DNA of 64,000 nucleotides from Flaveria trinervia (Eukaryota > Streptophyta > Magnoliopsida > Asterales > Asteraceae), in assembly GCA_025506515.1 (NCBI GenBank), contig CM046443.1, positions 22,431,898-22,495,897 of the forward strand. Direction: 5' to 3'. Below the pieces are notes generated by a model. The model was not told where the DNA came from and did not search any database. It saw only the letters and a list, made by a program, of their open reading frames with translations. A program made the translations under genes and the position numbers. Every line of letters begins with the position of its first letter. Within the stretch, counting starts at the first letter, position 1. Shown piece by piece: positions 10,387 to 22,300 of this stretch.

Positions 10387-10963
10387 TGTATGTCCTTACA
10401 AGGATGTTAAAGCTTGGCTCTAGGTTCCTTATGTGTTTGCCTTTGAACACTCTCCCCTTTTCGGTAGCATCATCTTGAGAGCTAGATGAGCTAGAGGAGA
10501 TGTTAATGAGGCCTGAATGGGTACATGCCTAATAGATCTCCTCAATTGTTTCTCAGCTAGTTTAGCCTTGACATTGTCAATCGCAAGTTGCTAAGTGGCA
10601 GACCTATCCTCTAAAGTCTTAACCTTGATCCAAGGTTTTAGACTTTGAAAAGTAGGTCTTGAACGGTAAGTTCAGACTTTCCTCATCTTCTTTTGAAGAT
10701 CATAGGGAGATGAGGTACATACCTATATGTTCATCCTCACCACCAATTGTTTCTTGGCACCATGGTTTCCCTTGCCTAGTGATATCTCTTAGGGTCATTC
10801 AAAGGGTACATTTTTGTAGATTCAGATTCAAAAATGTTACCACTGTCCTAAGGATCCAATGAGGCTCCTTTAGTAGTGGCAGGTAAATCTTATAGGATCC
10901 AATGAGGCTCCTCTAGGCTCTGTTGATCCTTTAGAGGGTTTGTGGATCAACTTCATTGCATGA
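10387..10963 (-). pseudogene. element C ORF3, middle part
   Basis: The piece of C's ORF3 between the solo LTR and element A. Around 10530-10610 the minus strand encodes DRSAT, then QLAIDNVKAKLAEKQLRRS, a good coiled-coil heptad pattern, broken by one stop. Serine-rich sequence follows (about 10460-10510). Two near-identical blocks containing GATCCAATGAGGCTCCT (about 10851-10872 and 10896-10918) form a short local duplication. The reading continues on the far side of A at 23816. Confidence 0.55.
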
Positions 10964-11022
10964 TGTTGACCAAAGACCATGACCCAGATCAAAAAACCTT
11001 AAGTCCACAGACGTCACAACAA

Positions 11023-11560
11023 CTGCTGAAGACACAAGTGCTGAGACAAAGTCTGAAGACACAAGTGCTGAAGACAAAGTCTGAAGACACAAGTGCTGAG
11101 ACAAAGTCTGAAGACACAATTGCTGAAGACAAAATCTGAGACCAAGTGCTGAAGACAAGTCTGAAGACACATGCTGAAGACAAAATCTGAAACACAGTGC
11201 AAACAAAGTCTGAGACACAAGTGCTGAAGACAAAGTCTGAAGACACAAGTGCTAAAGACAAGTCTGAAGACACAAGTGCTGAAGACAAAGTCTGAAGACA
11301 CAAGTGCTGAAGACAAAGTCTGAAGACACATGCTGAAGACAAGTCTGAAGACACAAGTGCTGAAGACAAAATCTGAAGACACAAGTGCTGAAGACAAGTC
11401 TGAAGACACAAGTGCTGAGACAAAGTATAGACACAAGTGCTGAAGACAAAGTCTGAAGACACAAGTGCTGAAGACAAAGTCTGAAGACACAAGTGCTGAA
11501 GACAAAGTCTGAAGACACAAGTGCTGAAGACAAGTCTGAAGACAAGTGCTGAAGACCAAG
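11023..11560 (+). repeat. 28-bp tandem array in the A 5' LTR
   Basis: Units of 28 bp, made of CTGAAGACAAAGT (13 bp) plus CTGAAGACACAAGTG (15 bp), roughly 18 copies. Several copies lack 1-3 bases. The minus-strand reading is free of stops in all three frames, so the long antisense open frames here follow from the repeat. Confidence 0.95.
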
Positions 11561-11849
11561 TATCAGTCGTTGTCACAACAGCTGAAGAGGTCTTCTTCAG
11601 TAGTTGTGACGGTTTTCTTTCAGTAGTTTTATGTTTTTCCTTTCAGTAGTTTTGTAAAACGACTGAAGAGCTTGTTCTTCAGTCGTTGTAGTTTCAGTAG
11701 TTTCATATCAGTAGTTTTATGTTTTATACTTAGCACTCTGATATGTTCTCAGTAGTTGTGAACATTTCAGTAGTTTGTTAAGTTTTAGTTATTTTTGTAA
11801 TAAATCTGCCAGATGTCACTATCCCGTGATATTAGCAGTGATTGAACTC

Positions 11850-11856
11850 TATATAA
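11850..11856 (+). promoter_or_regulatory. element A 5' LTR TATA box
   Basis: TATATAA inside CTCTATATAAG, about 210 bp before the LTR end. It is conserved at 23594-23600 in the 3' LTR. The position fits the U3/R boundary of a Copia LTR. Confidence 0.7.
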
Positions 11857-12068
11857 GTAGTGTCAACCTAATTGTAATCGGTGAATGATTGAGCAGAAAC
11901 AATTGATATATGAAACATTTCTTTTCACAGAAATTATTCTCTCGTTACAACCGTATTTGTTCTTAATACATACGAATATCAATTCTTGCTATAATTGTCT
12001 AATTCTTGTTCTTATTCCGCTGCGTTACACTCTAATCCATCAAACTTGAGATCACTGATCCTGTCAAA

Positions 12069-12080
12069 TGGTATCAGAGT
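12069..12080 (+). other. element A primer-binding site
   Basis: TGGTATCAGAGT, 2 bp after the 5' LTR; 11 of 12 match to the initiator-Met-tRNA type PBS (last C to T). Confidence 0.9.
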
Positions 12081-12296
12081 AGGTTAATCATTGATCGATC
12101 TAATAATTGTTCATTGAAACTGCTATCCAAGATCCAAGTTTGATTGAATTAGCATTTTTGCAAGAAACGGTTATAGAGATTAAATTTTCTGTGTTTTTGG
12201 TCATTCATCCTGAGATTTATTCTTATTTTCATTGAGTCTGTTGTGGTCTGTGTAAAATCTTTTAAAAGCTTGAATTAAATTGTATTTGGACCTAAA

Positions 12297-15175
12297 ATGA
12301 CTACTCCTTCCAATGATCCTCACAATACTGGTTCCTCAACCAAGCCTCCGATGCTGGTTAGGATGAGTACAACATATGGCAACGACGAATGCTCCATCAC
12401 CTGTCTGTTAACAGCTCAGGTTGTTGGACATCAGTGGTACATGGTCCACACAAGCCTATGGTGAATAACCTGGAAACTAATCAAAGTTCCGAAGAGGAGG
12501 GAGCAATACTCAGATGAGGATAAGAAATTGTTTGAGATTGATGCAAAAGCCCATGGAATTCTGGCCATGGCACTGCCAATGAAATCTATTCTGGGCTAAT
12601 GCATTATGAAACTGCCCATGACCTTGGAATGCCTTGAAAGAACAATTTGGAGGAACAGATGAGGTCTGGAAAATAATAAGAAATCCTTGCCCAACAATAT
12701 GAGACATTCTCTCATAGGAAGGGTGAGACACTAACTCAACAGTTTGAGCGGTTCTCTTGTTTGATCTCGGAATTAAAAATGGTCAAACATGAGTACACAA
12801 ATAGCCAGATGAATAACAGATTTCTCAGATCACTGCGCCGAGAGATGGGACATATACTATTGTCCTACCCTCCAGTGCAAATTTGGACAAACTATCTCTC
12901 ACCAACTCCATGGGAAATTGCTCACATTTGAGAGAGAGATAGAACAGAAACGAAGACTGTCATCATCTGGAAAGCTCACTGATGATTTTGTACCAGGAAA
13001 CACTGCCTTGGTAAGTCATGAGTCAGAGTATGCAGGATCAAAATGCCACTATGATGAGCATATTGATTTCACCTCAAACAATTCTAATCATGCCTTTGTG
13101 AGTGTTGATTGTCATTCTGGTAATAATAGTGACAATCTATGCTTTATCATGGATGATTTGAAGGCATTGCTGATGATGATTTAGAAGAGATGGATATTTG
13201 AGCCAAATGGCTTTGATCAATATCAGATCCTAGAAATTACACAAGAAACTGGTAGGAAATTTCTGGACTCTCTGACAAAACCAAAGTCGGTTTTGACAAG
13301 AGCAAGTTGAAGTGTCACAAATGCCACAGGCTTGGACACTTTGCAAGAGAGTGTAGATCAACTGGATCTAACACTTCTGCACCCTTTTTGACTTTTCCAA
13401 ATAACAATTCACAATCCAAAGGGCAACACTCTGCTGGTTCTAGTCATTCATCACACCCTCAATCTCCTGCATATTTTGTTCCTCAGGGTCAAATGCCATA
13501 TCCTTATCCCTGCTATTATATGCCACAGTCAAATCAAGTTCAAGCTCCTATAGTAGCACAATCTCATGCACTACCAGAACCTCAACCATCTCCATCTCAA
13601 TCACAACCTCATCACAACTTCTTCACACCTGGAGTCATTGACTGGAGTAGCTTACCTGATAGCTTGTCTGGTCACACTAAGCAATACTATGCTGGTGCTA
13701 GTCAACATGGTGGTGAACACCCTTTTGGAAATCTTGCTCTCATGGCCCTGGAGTCTACTGGGGGTTCCTGTTCAAATGCATCATCTTCACAGGTAACTCA
13801 GGTATCTTCAGAGGCTAAAGTCAAGTTATTTCTGAGTCATGCATAGCTGCCTTTGTCTCTATTAGAGAGGAAAATGTAGCATTAATAAATCAAAAACTTG
13901 AGTTTGAGAAAACCATTTTCAAAAGAAAAGCTGAGTATGAGTATGCTCTTAACAGTAAAAGTGATGAGATTTATAAGCTTAAATGCCAATTAAATGATGA
14001 AAAGGCCAAGCTAGAGGTTATTCTGGAAGACCACAGGAGTCTCAAGAAAAACTTGCAGTGACCTAAGTTGAGTGTGAACGCTGGGTCTCATCATGCAAGG
14101 GATTTGACATGCTTCTTAGCAAGCAAACTGCTTCAAATGTGAAGTTTGGCATTGGTTACAACCATACTGCTCCACCAACAGACTTTACTCCTAACTCCAT
14201 AGTTAAGTCTGAAAGTGAAAGCAATCTCCAAACCACATTATCGTGTGAGTCATTCTCCAATGATAATCTAAGATCAAAGAATGAAATCAGTGTTAAGATC
14301 TCAACAAATAAATTGACTGATGGTCTAACTACTGAGACTCATATGAAGCTGAGTACTTCAGATGTTGTTCCTCAATGTACCCCAAGTACTGAAGAGACCC
14401 AACATCTGAAAAGCATTTCAAATCAGTTGAAATACAAGGACTAACAATGCTGAGGAATCCATCAAACAGTCTATTAGGACGGATGGAAAACAGTTGAATT
14501 ACTAGTCTTCAGCTGTTACAAATCCTTTAGTACCTAGTACTGATAGGAGAAAAGTACTGAAGATCACACATTCAGTAGTTTCCACTTCAGTAGTAAAGAT
14601 GTCCAAGATGAAGAATAAACCATGTGAAATTTGTGGTAAATTCAATCATCTATCTGATGAATGTTGGTACAAAAAGGGTTAAAGCTCCAAAGGGATGAGC
14701 TCATTAAACTAGAAATAAATAAAATGAAAACTGAGTTTGAGACCAAGTTTGTACCACAATCATCTCAACCTGATAAAACCAAGGCCTTACCCAAATCCAC
14801 TAAGAAGGATACGGTTTATCAGAAGACAGCTTTGTTCCTCATGATAAACATAAGACTAAGTCTATGAAATCTAAGAAGGAGGAAATGGTGAGTCACAGGA
14901 ACTCATCAAAAACAAGCTCTAGAGTGTCAAATGAACTGAAAGCTCGAGCTTCAAATCAGACACAACTTGTTATGATGGTTTAGCATCTGTTGGGGAGAGT
15001 TAACCAACTTGAAGCCACTGTGACCAAACCACTAGAGAGGAATTCCAGGTCCAAATCCATTTCAGCACCATCTCCATCTTCATCAGCTGTTAATCATGAG
15101 AAACCAGCTATGGTTAAATCTGTTGATAAAGTCAGTCCCAAAACCAAAAAGGTTTGGGTCTCCAAAGCTAACTAG
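12297..15175 (+). pseudogene. gag: element A gag (capsid/nucleocapsid)
   Basis: Structural polyprotein that would form the virus-like particle. The start at 12297 (MTTPSNDPHNTGS) matches the start in B. Upstream lies a capsid (UBN2-like) domain whose remnants are readable in shifting frames from about 12490 to 12950. The first zinc knuckle CHKCHRLGHFAREC is at 13313-13354, in an open stretch 13307-13846 that continues into a Pro/Gln/Ser-rich segment. A coiled-coil stretch (about 13850-14060) and a second knuckle CEICGKFNHLSDEC (14623-14664) follow, then a basic tail ending KKVWVSKAN at 15175. Frameshifts and stops break it in at least six places, for example after 13846 and at about 14682. 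Confidence 0.85.
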
Positions 15176-15184
15176 TTCTTATGA

Positions 15185-15603
15185 TTGTGCAGGGTTCTTC
15201 AGCATGCCAAAGAAGCATCTGGTATGTGGACAGGAGGATCCATGCACATGACTGGGAGCAGCTCTCTTCTTCATGATTACTCTCAGGGAAAGAAAGGATT
15301 TGTCTCATTTGGAAATGATGCTAAAGGTTACATAATTGGAAAGGGATTTGTGTCTAATGGAGATAATAGATTTGATGATGTCAACCATGTGGAGAATCTC
15401 AAATACAATCTGTTGAGTGTCAGTCAGATGTGTGACAAAGGACATGTTGCTCTTTTCACAAGCCAGAACTGTAGGATTCTGTCTTCCAAGGTTCTGAGCC
15501 TGATTGACAAAGTACTGGATGATAATACTCTCCTGAAGGCTAACAGGATAGGAAGAGTATATGCCTTGGATCTGTCAAAGAAAATTGAGTTAAGAGGCCA
15601 TCC
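15185..15603 (+). pseudogene. pol: element A aspartic protease region
   Basis: Copia-type retropepsin that would process gag-pol. The active-site block GGSMHMTGSSSLLHDY is present at about 15233-15280. Just before it, a 2-bp deletion near 15229-15234 turns the expected Asp-Ser-Gly codons (intact in B at 33133) into an out-of-frame ...TGG, so the catalytic Asp is lost from the frame. Downstream, the segment ending NLLSVSQMCDKGHVALF is well kept (to about 15460), running into the integrase N-terminus. Confidence 0.85.
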
Positions 15604-16524
15604 ATGCTTGTTCTCCAGGCCTCTCTCCAAGAATCTAAACTGTGGCATAGAAGACTGGGTCATGTTAATCTCAAAAACATGAATCAGCTGATCCACAAGA
15701 GTTTAGTGAGAGGTCTTCCAATAAAGGAGTTCAATTGTGATGAAATCTGCACTGCATGCTTAAAAGGGAAACAACATAAAGTTTCATTCCCAACCATAGA
15801 AGAATCCAAGTCTAATGCCTGCTTACAACTACTGCACATGGATCTTTTTGGTCCTGTGAAGGTAATGAGTATGGCAAAGAAGAAATACTGTCTGGTAATT
15901 GTGGATGATTACTCTAGATATGTATGGACCTTCTTCTTTCATTCAAAGGATGAGGCTGCTCAGTCCATTATGAACTTTGTGTTACACGTTGAGAAGCAGT
16001 ATTCCCTACCAGTTAAGTGTGTGAGGAGTGATAATGGTACTAAATTTAGAAACCACACTCTTGATGAGTTTTACTTGTCAAAGGGAATCAAGAGGAAGTA
16101 TAGCATCCCAAGGACTCTAGAGCAAAATGGAGTAGTGGAGAGAAAGAACAGGACACTCATTGAAGCTACAAGGTCCATGTTGGCTGATTCTGGTCTGCCA
16201 CTTACCTTTTGGGCTGAAGCTGTCAATACAGCCTGCTATGTACAGAATAGAGCCTTAGTAAATCAGAGGTTGATGAAAACTCCTTATGAAGTTTTACATC
16301 ATTTAGCCCCTTTGATTTCATTCTTTAGAGCATTTGGGTGTCCCTGTTACATTCTCAACACAAAGGATCAACTCCAAAAGTTTGATTCTAAGGTGGATGC
16401 AGGGTATTTTATTGGGTATTCATCCACTTGCAAGGCTTATAGAGTATTCAACTGTCGGACAATGATAGTTGAAGAAACCTTGCATGTGAAGTTCAATGAA
16501 TCCCCTAAGGATACAATTCCATAA
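15604..16524 (+). pseudogene. pol: element A integrase
   Basis: The longest intact pol piece, 306 codons. It has the HHCC zinc domain (HRRLGH, then CTACLKGKQHK), then the catalytic core with HMDLFGP (first Asp), VRSDNGTKF (second Asp) and EQNGVVERKNR (Glu). The Copia GKGY-like C-terminal part follows (GCPCYILN, KFDSKVDAGYFIGYS). All three DDE residues are present. It is cut off by a TAA at 16522-16524 where B has CAA, a single C-to-T nonsense change. The protease-integrase join is also out of frame. Confidence 0.9.
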
Positions 16525-17790
16525 AACCCTGTGGAGTTGTTTGATCTGGATATTCTACAATACGTTCCTTATCAACCACATGCTGTTGCAGATCATATAT
16601 CCATCATCTTCTGTAGCTAGTCATCCATTTGGTGTTACTGATGATGATGATGATATCAGTAATTACCTTTTCAAGTTTAGTGATCAACTGCCTGATTCAG
16701 CTAGACCTGATGTTCCTGTAGCTTCAGTAGCACAATCCATAACAAATGCTGATGAGATTTCTACAACTTCAACTTCCTTTGAATTACCATCTACTGATTG
16801 GTTTCAAGGAAATGCTTCACCATCACCATCTGTTGCTGCTAAGCCTGCTACAAACACTTGCACAGATCTTATTGTGTACCAAGATCTGAAGAATCATCCT
16901 ATGTCTCAAATCATTGGTGATATCAATGCTGGCATTTCAACAAGAAGTCAATTGTCAAATTTCTACTTCTATGCTCTCTTCATTAGTCAGCAAGAGCCAA
17001 AGAACTATCACATTGCTTTAAGGGACAATGGATGGGTTGAAGCCATACAGCTTGAGCTTCTTCAGTTCAAGAAACAGCAAGTGTGGGAACTGGTTCCTCT
17101 ACCTCCAGGTAAGTGTGCAATAGGCACTAAATGGGTGTTTAGGAACAAAACTGATGAAAATGGGCTTATTGTTAAGAACAAGGCCAGACTGGTTGTACAT
17201 GGGTTTTCACAAGAGGAAGGTATTGATTATAATGAAACCTTTGCCCCTGTAGCCAGACTGGAAGCAATTCGATTGTTTTTAGCTTATGCTGCTTATCACA
17301 ACCTTAAAGTTTTTCAAATGGATGTCAAAAGTGCATTTTTGTATGGGAAAATTAAAGAAGAGGTTTATGTATGTCAACCACCAGGTTTTGAGGACAATAA
17401 ACATCCTAATTGGGTGTATAAGCTTGAAGGCTCTCTATGGGTTGAAACAAGCTCCTAGAGCCTGGTATGAGACATTATCAAACTTTCTTTTGGAAAATAA
17501 TTTCACTAGAGGCTCCATAGATAAGACTTTATTCATTAAGAAAGCTGGGCAGCATAATCTACTTGTTCAAATTTATGTAGATGATATTATTTTGCATCCT
17601 CTGATCCCAATTGTGTGATGCCTTACAAAGTTGATGCAACAGAAGTTTGAAATGAGTGCCATGGGAGAATTACAGTTCTTTCTGGTTTGCAAATCAAACA
17701 AAAGGCTGATGGAATCTTCATTCCTCAGTCCAAATACACAAAGATCTTTTGGAAAAGTTTGAATTACAAAAGTGTAAGCCCTGTTCTACT
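16525..17790 (+). pseudogene. pol: element A reverse transcriptase
   Basis: Linker then Copia RT. NGWVEAIQLELLQFKK (about 17025-17075), GTKWVFRNK, ARLVVHGFSQEEGIDYNETFAPV (about 17185-17250), MDVKSAFLYGK and QPPGFED are all readable in one frame to 17458. There a 2-bp deletion (relative to B) shifts the frame. The catalytic YVDD is at 17574-17585 in the next frame. It is followed within 10 bp by a 1-bp loss in a T run and a stop at about 17616. Upstream the frame is also separated from integrase by the nonsense codon at 16522. Confidence 0.9.
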
Positions 17791-18503
17791 CCCATGTGCA
17801 ACACCACACAACTGGATACAGATCAAAAGGTAAAGTGGTTGATGAAACACTTTACAGATGTATGATTGGGTCCTTGATGTACTTAACAGCTTCTAGACCA
17901 GATATTATGTTTGCTACATGTGTTTGTGCTAGATTTCAGGCTGCACCTAAGGAGTCTCATTTGATTGCAGTCAAGAGGATCTTTAGATATCTGCAAGGCA
18001 CTCCATCTCTAGGTTTATGGTATTCTACTAGACATTCTGGTAAATTAGTGCTTTTTCTGCAGTGACTATGCAGGGTGCAAGTTGACAAGAAAGTCCACTT
18101 CTGGAGGATGCCAATTCTTAGGCAACTGCTTGATTTCTTGGCAGAGTAAGAAGCAGACCTTAGTTGCTATATCAACTGCTGAAGCAGAGTACATTGCTGC
18201 TGCAAGCTGTGCATCTCAGGTACTCTGGCTTCAAAAAATTATTGGATTTATAACATAGACTAAGACCCCATTGTTAATGGACAGCTCTTCAGCTCTTTGT
18301 ATTGTCAAGAATCCTGTCCAGCACTCTAGGACTAAACATATTGAAATCAAACACCATTTTATTAGAGATTGTTTTGAAAAAGGTCTGATTGATCCAAAAT
18401 TGTTCATAGTGCTGATGAGCTTGCAGACATTTTCACTAAGCCCTTGGATAGCACAACTTTCCAAAACCTAGTGTTAAGGCTTGGTATGCTGCAGCTAGAA
18501 TAA
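17791..18503 (+). pseudogene. pol: element A RNase H
   Basis: Copia RNase H. MIGSLMYLTASRPDIMFA (about 17860-17915) and the C.CARFQAAPKESH block precede the catalytic domain. The first catalytic Asp region is damaged where CAGTGACTATGCAGG is out of frame (about 18058). AEAEYIAAASC is at about 18178-18210, followed by SSALCIVKNPVQHSRTKHIEI and the C-terminal TSP.D.A.LSKT-like end. The natural stop is TAA at 18501-18503, corresponding to B's stop at 36380. Confidence 0.85.
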
Positions 18504-19330
18504 GTGACAACTACTGATGATCTCAGCTCACAAGTACTGATGATCATTAGTTTATTATTGTCACATATAAGTACTGATATTTTCCCTCCGGAAGTTTCTT
18601 TAAACTACTAGAGCTTAACTTCTCAGTATTCAAGTACTTTATTTGATAATACAATTGATGTAGTTACAAGAGCTGATGTAGCTACAACTACTGTTGTCAG
18701 AAATACAAATACGTACTCATTTCCTATGAAACATCTGAAAACAGATGAAAACGTCTGATGAGATAGTGTTGAGGACAGTATGAACAGCTGAAAAGCAATG
18801 AATTGACGACAACTACTGATGAGCCTTTTTGTCTTCAGTAGTTTCCCAACTGCTGTTTCTTTGTAAACAACTGAAGCAAAACCATGTCTTCAGTAGTTTC
18901 ACAACTACTGATGACTAACACCAAGTCTTCAGTTTACAACAACTGATGGTAAAACCAAATTCTTCAGTAGTTTCCCAACTACTGATGACTAATACCAAGT
19001 CCTCAGTTGTTCTCACTTGAAGTCAAAACTGTCTTCAGTAGTTTTATAACTACTGATGACTAAATCGGAGACTTCAGCTGTTTCAACATCTGACGGTTAA
19101 AACCAAGTTCAGTTGTTTTATAACAACTGCTGATCACACCAATACGGTCAGTCATTCCAAACCGCTGAAAGTTAATACCACGTCATCAGTAGTTTCAACA
19201 ACTGATGACTAACACCAAAACTTCATTCGTTTTCTAACCCTACCCTTTAAATACCTTATCCCACCTTCAGAGTTTTTCCTTCTTCTCTTCTCAAACCTAA
19301 CGTCAAAAACTCTGTAACCTCTCTTCACCA
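18504..19330 (+). repeat. pol-ORF3 spacer with hairpin array (element A)
   Basis: About 830 bp without a gene. From about 18830 to 19215 it holds imperfect units of about 40 bp of the type CTTCAGTAGTT...AACTACTGATGACTAA...CCAA. Each can form a stem from CAGTAGTT and AACTACTG. The same array occurs at the same place in B and F. Confidence 0.8.
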
Positions 19331-22300
19331 ATGGCGACCATGCAACTAAAACCACGACACAACTGTGTCGCACATCTCACAAAATCGCCATACTGGACCA
19401 AGTTTCACAACGCCATTGATTTAATGGTTCAGTCACCTTACAAAACGGCTTTTCTGTTAAATCCCACCATATATGCCGAATCTCTTAACCACTTCTGGAC
19501 AAACGTCACTCTTGTCTCTGAGGAGAATGACACAGAGTCTCTTCAATCGTTTGTCCATCGTCAAAAGTGGTCATTACTCCAGACACTCTTCGCCAAACCC
19601 TCAATCTGGATGATGCCACTTTCCCAACTGGTTATCCAAAGGGCACACTAGATCAATCATTTGCCCACCATGGATACCAGGGTAACCTGAGTGCATCTAC
19701 CATATTGAAGAAACATTTCCAGGACGCCGAACGTCATCTTTCACATGGTAAATGTCTGCCTTGCCCCCAAGACTTCATCATGGGATCAAATGTCCACAAG
19801 GTAGCAACAGGTAATGTACTCCATCCTTGAGCAAAAACCTTTAAATTTTTCTGAAATACTATTTTTAGAGCTCAAGGATATGGCCCAAAATCAACTTGCT
19901 AACCGTTGGATATTATATCCTCGGTTCATAATGGCCATAATTGAAAACCAGCTTCAAGCTGAGGGACTTGTTGGCCTGGTAGTTCCTGCTACGGCTGTAT
20001 TGCCTGAAGTATACTCCCGGCACAACTCTGACCAATCACTAAAAATGCTGCCAAGCTGCGCAAACCCACACAGCTGGAACCCACAGCCACCACCTCCAAA
20101 TCCAAAGTCCCCACCAAACCCACTAAAAGAAGACAAAAAAGGCTACTCAGGAAATGAGTCCCCTGAGGATGCCCCTGCAACACAAACGCAGGCTATATCC
20201 GCTGGTTATAACCCCCTAGTGGATACAAGGACTTCACCAGCCACAGCCACTCAGGATTCCTCTCAAAAGGAGCCTGCAGCAACCAAAGAAGGGGTACCCA
20301 CTAATCTGGGATCTTCCTCATTTGAGGAGATTGCCATTGAAGAGCACCATTCTCCCCAGGTGCATACTGCTTTTACCCTATCTCCCACTGTAAACCGCCC
20401 CACAAAGTCCTACTCTCATTATTGCAAACGTGCTGACTCAGCTACATGCCTCTCCTCCTCCCCAACAACCACCAACAAAGGGGAAAACCACAACACTTGA
20501 GGAAGAGGATCAACATGCTTCTGACAGCCCATAGCAACAGGGTTTAACTGTTCTATCTCCTGGTGTGGATATGGAGACCAGAACATCTGGTGAGGCTGCC
20601 ACCTCTTCTGAATCAGCACATGATCAGACTGAGGCTGGTAACATAGCTAAGACCTCACCAGAGGCAACAGCTGATGAAGGACATCGTCCTGAGGCTGGAA
20701 GTCCCCAGTTCCAGAAAAAGGGGCACATGCTAAAACTGGTCTACACCCAGTGCATGTACATCCTGCTATAAGCAGGAGGTCAGGTGATTCAGCATCTGCT
20801 GATGATGACCTGGGCTTCTTTTATGATGTTCTGGCCCAGAACACAATTCTTGAGGAAGAAGTCAGTAGACTACAAAGACTACTTGACCAATTCTCTCAAA
20901 AAGCAAGTCCATCTGCCACCAACATAAACCCACAGATGGCACCTTCACCTGAAGTTCTCCCACACACTCAGCCACTCAAAACTTCTGAGCCACCAGCTTC
21001 TATTTCTGGCACTGATTCTCAGGGACAGAACCCCTCTGAGCAACAGCTGCTATCTTTAGCAATCCCTACCTCTCATCACCCCAATGATAACAGACATTGT
21101 AATCAAAACCATGGATGAAAGGCTTCCCTCAATCATACAACCCCTAGTGGAGGAGATTGTGAGCACAAGGCTTTCTGCTACTCAAACCCTTGCAGCCAAT
21201 GCAACCAAAAAGGGGGAGAGTCAGTCAGTGAAAACAAAGAGGAAGAGCATAGAGGGGGAGAAAGAAAAGGAGACTGAGAAGGAAGAGGAGTTTGTGAAGG
21301 GAGCTGACATTGGTCAAGTGGGTGAAAGTCAGAAAGACTTTCATGTCACATATAAGAAGAGGAAGGTTGAAGGAAAAGAAAAAGAACTCGAACTCGATGA
21401 GATGATCAAAATGGCGGATGCTACACACAGTAAATCAATGGACTCCATTATTGATCAACTGTATAGACAGGGGTTCGATACTGCACAGCTTGACTCAGAG
21501 ATTAGGAGACTTGAAGTTGAAGAAATTAACTCAAGATGGGCAAGTTATGATGCATTAGAAAGAGAAAGACTAGAGATCATGATCAGATTCATTGCAAAGT
21601 ACCTTGGGAGTCATTGATCGAGATTAAGTCATGGACCAGGGATAGTATCTTGGCAATAACCACCAAGATCTGTTCGTCTGAAGCATACACTAAGGGATTG
21701 GTGATTGAAGCACTAAATGAGGTAGGTTCTGGGAACAGAAAGGAACTAGCAAAACACTCAAAAGCCTCACTCACTACAAGAATGCTAGAACAACCTTCAA
21801 AACCTCCCACTTCAAAATCACCACTACCACAACCCACTAAACCAACTCCTTTACCCTCAAAACCAATAGCTGATGATGCACCAAGAAGAAGAAGAGAAGG
21901 ATGTGAGGCTAGAAGAAGAAGAAGAAGAGGATGATGAGGAAGAAGATAGGCTGCCTCTTTCTGCAGTCCTAACTTTGCCTAAAGCCAAACCTATGCCCAT
22001 CACTCCCACCTCACAGATGGAAGTTGTGAGAGTAAAGATAGAAGAAGAACAGCAGCAAAAGCTTCATGATGATGAGATGCTAAAAAGCATAGACAAAACT
22101 TATGTTGCTTCTTCATCAATAATCAGTATGAAGAAAGAAGCTCTGAGATTGTACACCCTTGCTAACACATTTCAATATCAAAAGGAAAAGGTGAGAATAT
22201 GGCCTGATCCTAGGGTGGCTCACAGAATTGTGAAGAAAGACATTCCTTCGAGATACAAGGGCCAAGTAAAAAGGATCGTAGATGAAGAGATCACAGTGGT

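Larger units (their letters stand above)
10964..12066 (+). repeat. element A 5' LTR
   Basis: Starts TGTTGACCAAAG (one G short of the family start TGTTGGACCAAAAG) and ends GATCACTGATCCTGTCA. It is 1103 bp long because its 28-bp array is longer than in the 3' LTR. Many CAGTAGTT motifs follow the array. Confidence 0.9.

Noticed and set aside
10989..11576. Long antisense frames as genes (also 22864-23320, 28990-29535, 40511-40798)
   Set aside because: Each repeats the translated LTR array with 28- or 13-residue periodicity and has no domain. Open in every register because the unit lacks stops.
21225..21428. Phe/Leu-rich minus-strand frame as a membrane protein (also 39444-39683, 56502-56720)
   Set aside because: Opposite strand of Lys/Glu-rich coiled coil in ORF3 (GAAGAA read backwards gives Phe/Leu); not a gene.
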